A DNA stretch of 26,340 nucleotides from Bacillota bacterium. GTDB taxonomy: Bacteria; Bacillota; Clostridia; Lachnospirales; Lachnospiraceae. This document shows positions 24,057-26,340 of this stretch, one piece after another. Position numbers and translations under genes: made by a program. The notes under the pieces were generated by a model. It was not told the DNA's origin. It was given only the letters and a program-made list of their open reading frames with translations, and did no database searches. How positions within the stretch are numbered: position 1 is the first letter of the stretch; every line of letters begins with the position of its first letter. Location: contig JAEWPN010000253.1 of the NCBI GenBank assembly GCA_023399455.1, forward strand, positions 1-26,340, written 5' to 3'.

Positions 24057-24943
24057 AAAAATAGTGTTTTTCTTTCAGATATGAATAGTCCGGCCAATGT
24101 AAGTAACGTTCCGCAAGCGGCAATCCATGTGATTATTTCATTTAATACAAGAATCGATGTGATTACGGTAATAGCTGGAACCATGTAAATGTAAATGCTC
24201 GTTTTTATTGCTCCTAACAGCTTAACTGCCGTATTCCATGTAACAAAGCAAAGGGCCGATGCTCCTAATCCAAGGAATAAAATATTGAATACAATAATAG
24301 GCTGTGTGAACTTTTCTATTTTCCATTCAAAAGGGAATACAAAAAGAGCAGGAAGCATAAAAAGTATTCCGTAAAGAAATATTCTTCGGGTAGTCTGTAT
24401 TGTGTTATACCCGAATTGGCTGATTTTTCTTGTAAGTATTGAATAAAGTGCCCATACAAGAGCTGCAATTACCGCTAACAGATCTCCGACCGGATTCAGT
24501 TTCAAAATCATGCTTCCGTTAAAATTGATAAGGATAATTCCTATCATAGCAATAACGAATCCAATAAAGAAGTTTATCCTTAGCTTCTCATTACCCAAAA
24601 AACGATGGGAAAGTAGTGCCGTGAAAAACGGTGCAATAGAAATAATCACTCCGACATTGGATGCAAGCGTATAGGTCAAAGCAATATTTTCCAAGAGGAA
24701 ATAAAGCGTAACCCCGCATAAGCCTGCACTGGCAAAAAAGATTTCCTGTCTTATTCTTGTCCATTTTAACCTATATGGAAAAACTACTGTTAATGCGATC
24801 AGTCCTATGGCGAAACGGTAAAATAATATTTCAATGGGAGTAAAGCTTACGAGTAATATTTTTGTTGATATAAAAGTTGTTCCCCATATTAAAACTGTAA
24901 TGGCGGCCAAAAGATGTCCGGCAATTTCTTTGTTCGTTCTCAT
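24026..24943 (-). CDS. DMT superfamily (EamA) transporter
   Basis: This 305-residue membrane protein has about ten predicted membrane segments and two EamA repeats. The first starts at LLAAITVLIWGTTFISTKILL and the second at LLAVIAALVWALYSILTRKI. Members export metabolites such as amino acids or take up unknown solutes; the substrate cannot be told from sequence. The ATG is preceded, on the minus strand, by GAGGAG about 14 bases away, a long spacing. It lies 29 bases after the AraC-type regulator gene on the same strand and is probably co-transcribed and controlled by it. The C-terminal codons overlap the end of rluD. Confidence 0.9.
   Translation of the reverse strand: MRTNKEIAGHLLAAITVLIWGTTFISTKILLVSFTPIEILFYRFAIGLIALTVVFPYRLKWTRIRQEIFFASAGLCGVTLYFLLENIALTYTLASNVGVIISIAPFFTALLSHRFLGNEKLRINFFIGFVIAMIGIILINFNGSMILKLNPVGDLLAVIAALVWALYSILTRKISQFGYNTIQTTRRIFLYGILFMLPALFVFPFEWKIEKFTQPIIVFNILFLGLGASALCFVTWNTAVKLLGAIKTSIYIYMVPAITVITSILVLNEIITWIAACGTLLTLAGLFISERKTLFFYRISSKCVK
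24055..24073. terminator. Weak A/T hairpin at the rluD/transporter junction
   Basis: AGAAAAA and TTTTTCT flank a TAGTG loop, starting at the rluD stop codon. On the plus strand it gives a short A/T stem with a T-run and could help end the lspA-rluD message. It lies inside the transporter coding sequence, so the match may be fortuitous. Confidence 0.25.
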
Positions 24944-24972
24944 ATATTATTTATGTGCTCCTCGCTTAAGGT

Positions 24973-25797
24973 CTAGTCTCTGTTTTCCTTAAATATATCC
25001 CCATATTGTTTTGGAGTAAGTCCGATTAGTTTCTTGAAAAATTTTGTGAAATGGCTTTGATCTGCAAAACCTGTCTGTAAGGCGGCATCCATGGGATCTA
25101 TGCCTTCTTCCAGCAGCTTTTTTGCTTCGCTTATCCGGATAGTTTCAAGATATTGGTATGGTGTGACTCCTCTTTGCTTTGTAAAGTTTCTTAGCAAAGT
25201 GTATTTGTTTAAATTGGACAGCCTGCTTAAATCATCTAATGTTATTAATTCGGTATAATGGTTTTCCATATAATAGCAGGACTCTTGAATTTCCGCACTT
25301 ACTTCTGTGCGTTTTTCTTTTTCGGGTCCGGTGAATTCTGTAATTAGCTGTTCAATGAGGAAAAAGAAAATTTCCTCCTTTTCAAAATCTTTCCTCTGCT
25401 CCATAATCAATCCATGAAGCTCGCGTAAAGACGGGACGATTTCACTATGGTATGCCACCGTAGTGGTAAACTGGGGAAGATAGTCCATACCGGTAATTTG
25501 TACGGCTGTTTCCCTCATTATATTCTCATTGATATTGATGCTTCTCCAGTCGAGAGGTTTATCATCAATTTGTTGGCAGGTATGATTATCTAATGGATTA
25601 AATAGCAACAAATCACCTGCTCCTATAGTGTAATCTTTATTCTTACAGGATAGATGCCGACTCCCTCCTTCCACAAAACCGATTACATAGTATTCATGGA
25701 AGTGATTTGGGAATTTTTGCATTATTCCGTTGAATTGATGTGCTTCAATTTTTAATTCATTATCGTAACGCACTAAGCGTTGTTCCCGGTCTGTCAT
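24973..25797 (-). CDS. AraC family transcriptional regulator with cupin sensor domain
   Basis: This 274-residue regulator has an N-terminal cupin-type ligand domain (about 25-90; NHFHEYYVIGFVEGG and GAGDLLLFNPLDNHTC) and a C-terminal AraC DNA-binding domain (about 170-270). That domain has two helix-turn-helix units, ITLDDLSRLSNLNKYTLLRNF and MDAALQTGFADQSHFTKFFKK, ending in LTPKQYGD. On the minus strand AGGAGGAT lies 6 bases before the ATG. It is followed by the EamA transporter gene; such regulator-transporter pairs are common, and local control of the exporter is the likely role. The inducer is unknown. Confidence 0.93.
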   Translation of the reverse strand: MTDREQRLVRYDNELKIEAHQFNGIMQKFPNHFHEYYVIGFVEGGSRHLSCKNKDYTIGAGDLLLFNPLDNHTCQQIDDKPLDWRSININENIMRETAVQITGMDYLPQFTTTVAYHSEIVPSLRELHGLIMEQRKDFEKEEIFFFLIEQLITEFTGPEKEKRTEVSAEIQESCYYMENHYTELITLDDLSRLSNLNKYTLLRNFTKQRGVTPYQYLETIRISEAKKLLEEGIDPMDAALQTGFADQSHFTKFFKKLIGLTPKQYGDIFKENRD

Positions 25798-25826
25798 AAT
25801 ATTATCCTCCTATGTATTTCGTATAG

Positions 25827-25835
25827 ATTGTAGCA
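25827..25835 (-). promoter_or_regulatory. Extended -10 promoter for the AraC-transporter pair
   Basis: On the minus strand TGC precedes TACAAT, giving an extended -10 about 16 bases before the regulator's ribosome binding site. No convincing -35 is seen, which is acceptable for an extended -10 or an activator-dependent promoter. Confidence 0.4.
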
Positions 25836-25862
25836 CAACTTGATGATTTCTTCTTGTATAAT

Positions 25863-25897
25863 ATTGACTTTTTAATTTGTGTTTTTATGCAGTCAAT
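25863..25897. repeat. Spaced inverted repeat in the divergent intergenic region
   Basis: ATTGACT (25863-25869) and AGTCAAT (25891-25897) form a perfect 7-base inverted pair with a 21-base spacer, between the two divergent genes. Further TTGAC half-sites occur at 25927-25931 and, inverted, at 26009-26013. It may be a regulator operator. The 295-base region 25798-26092 holds these repeats, two promoter candidates and no gene. Confidence 0.35.
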
Positions 25898-25995
25898 TTC
25901 AGATAATGAGGTAAAATGAATAATAGTTGACATAAAATAATTATGTAAACTCAAGGTGATTTGCACAAATAAAACGTGTTAAAATTGTATATTTA

Positions 25996-26024
25996 TTGAA
26001 TTTTTAGAGTCAATTATATATAAT
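25996..26024 (+). promoter_or_regulatory. Probable sigma-A promoter for the cytidylate-kinase-like gene
   Basis: TTGAAT (25996-26001) and a perfect TATAAT (26019-26024) have a 17-base spacer in a very A+T-rich region. The predicted start near 26031 gives a leader of about 60 bases before ATG 26093. A GTCAA half-site lies within the spacer. Confidence 0.65.
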
Positions 26025-26092
26025 ATATATAATAATTATAATCTTAGCCTTATCGTTGATTATATCAATAGCAATAGAATGGAGGAATGAGT

Positions 26093-26340
26093 ATGGATAC
26101 AATTATTACGATCGCGAGACAATTCGGCTCAGCAGGAAGAGAAATAGGGGAGCAGGTAGCAAAATGTTTTAATATTCCTTGCTATGATAAGGAGCTGCTC
26201 ACAAGGGCAGCGCAAGAAAGCGGTTTTTGTGAAGAAATGATCCAGACACACGATGAAAGGCCGACGAATTCCTTCCTTTATAATTTGGTTATGGATACAT
26301 ATTCGTTTGGCTACAATGCATCTTCTTTCGTGGATATGCC
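26093..26340 (+). CDS. Cytidylate kinase-like family protein (partial, cut by window end)
   Basis: Only the first 82 codons are in the window. They start MDTIITIARQFGSAGREIGE, matching the P-loop region of the cytidylate-kinase-like family (usual form GRQFGSGGREIG), followed by PCYDKELLTRAAQESGF and HDERPTNSFLYNLVMDTYS. Family members are P-loop nucleotide-binding proteins related to Cmk but often encoded next to transporters, and most are uncharacterised. GGAGG at 26081-26085 precedes the ATG. The third glycine of the loop is Ala here. The rest of the gene lies beyond 26340. Confidence 0.85.
   Translation, partial: MDTIITIARQFGSAGREIGEQVAKCFNIPCYDKELLTRAAQESGFCEEMIQTHDERPTNSFLYNLVMDTYSFGYNASSFVDM

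Noticed and set aside
25927..25950. TTGACA as a -35 element
   Set aside because: The hexamer is perfect, but no -10-like sequence lies 16-18 bases downstream (the position reads CTCAAG).

Overview
The window looks like chromosomal core DNA of a Clostridia member, most likely a Lachnospiraceae-type gut anaerobe. The reasons are moderate G+C, strong AGGAGG-type ribosome binding sites, frequent GTG/TTG starts, a MutL with endonuclease motifs, a Min system that includes MinE, and a Clostridia-like gene order. The family placement is inference from protein style and synteny; no search was run.

Region 1 (1-7078, + strand) is a repair and tRNA-modification block: mutS, mutL, miaA and a methionine gamma-lyase-family (aluminium-resistance-type) PLP enzyme, the last two overlapping by 8 bases. 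A perfect 18-base palindrome sits between mutL and miaA.

Region 2 (7079-18011, + strand) starts at a probable promoter and reads as one long cell-shape, division-site and wall operon: a DUF4321 membrane protein, radC, mreB, mreC, mreD, a very large class B penicillin-binding protein, minC, minD, minE, rodA, mgsA and a lipoprotein D-Ala-D-Ala carboxypeptidase. Several genes overlap or nearly touch. MreBCD, PBP2 and RodA would form the elongation machinery, MinCDE would place the septum, and the carboxypeptidase would trim peptidoglycan.

Region 3 (18012-24056, + strand) starts at a clear promoter. It holds a small unrecognised P-loop protein with its own leader hairpin and terminator, an HlyD-like membrane-anchored adaptor, yggS (PLP homeostasis), sepF (FtsZ anchor), a strong terminator, then aroB, lspA and rluD.

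Region 4 (24026-26340) is visibly more A+T-rich. A DMT/EamA transporter and an AraC-type regulator lie on the minus strand, with the transporter overlapping the 3' end of rluD. A 295-base divergent intergenic region with promoter signals leads to the first 82 codons of a cytidylate-kinase-like gene, cut by the window end.

I see no CRISPR array, transposon, prophage, rRNA or tRNA, and no obvious new multi-gene system. The most interesting leads are the uncharacterised P-loop protein and its leader/terminator, the Asp-to-Glu change at the catalytic-base position of methylglyoxal synthase, the roughly 245-residue insertion in the PBP, the altered phosphate-2 motif of MreB, and a set of related small hairpins placed just after stop codons.
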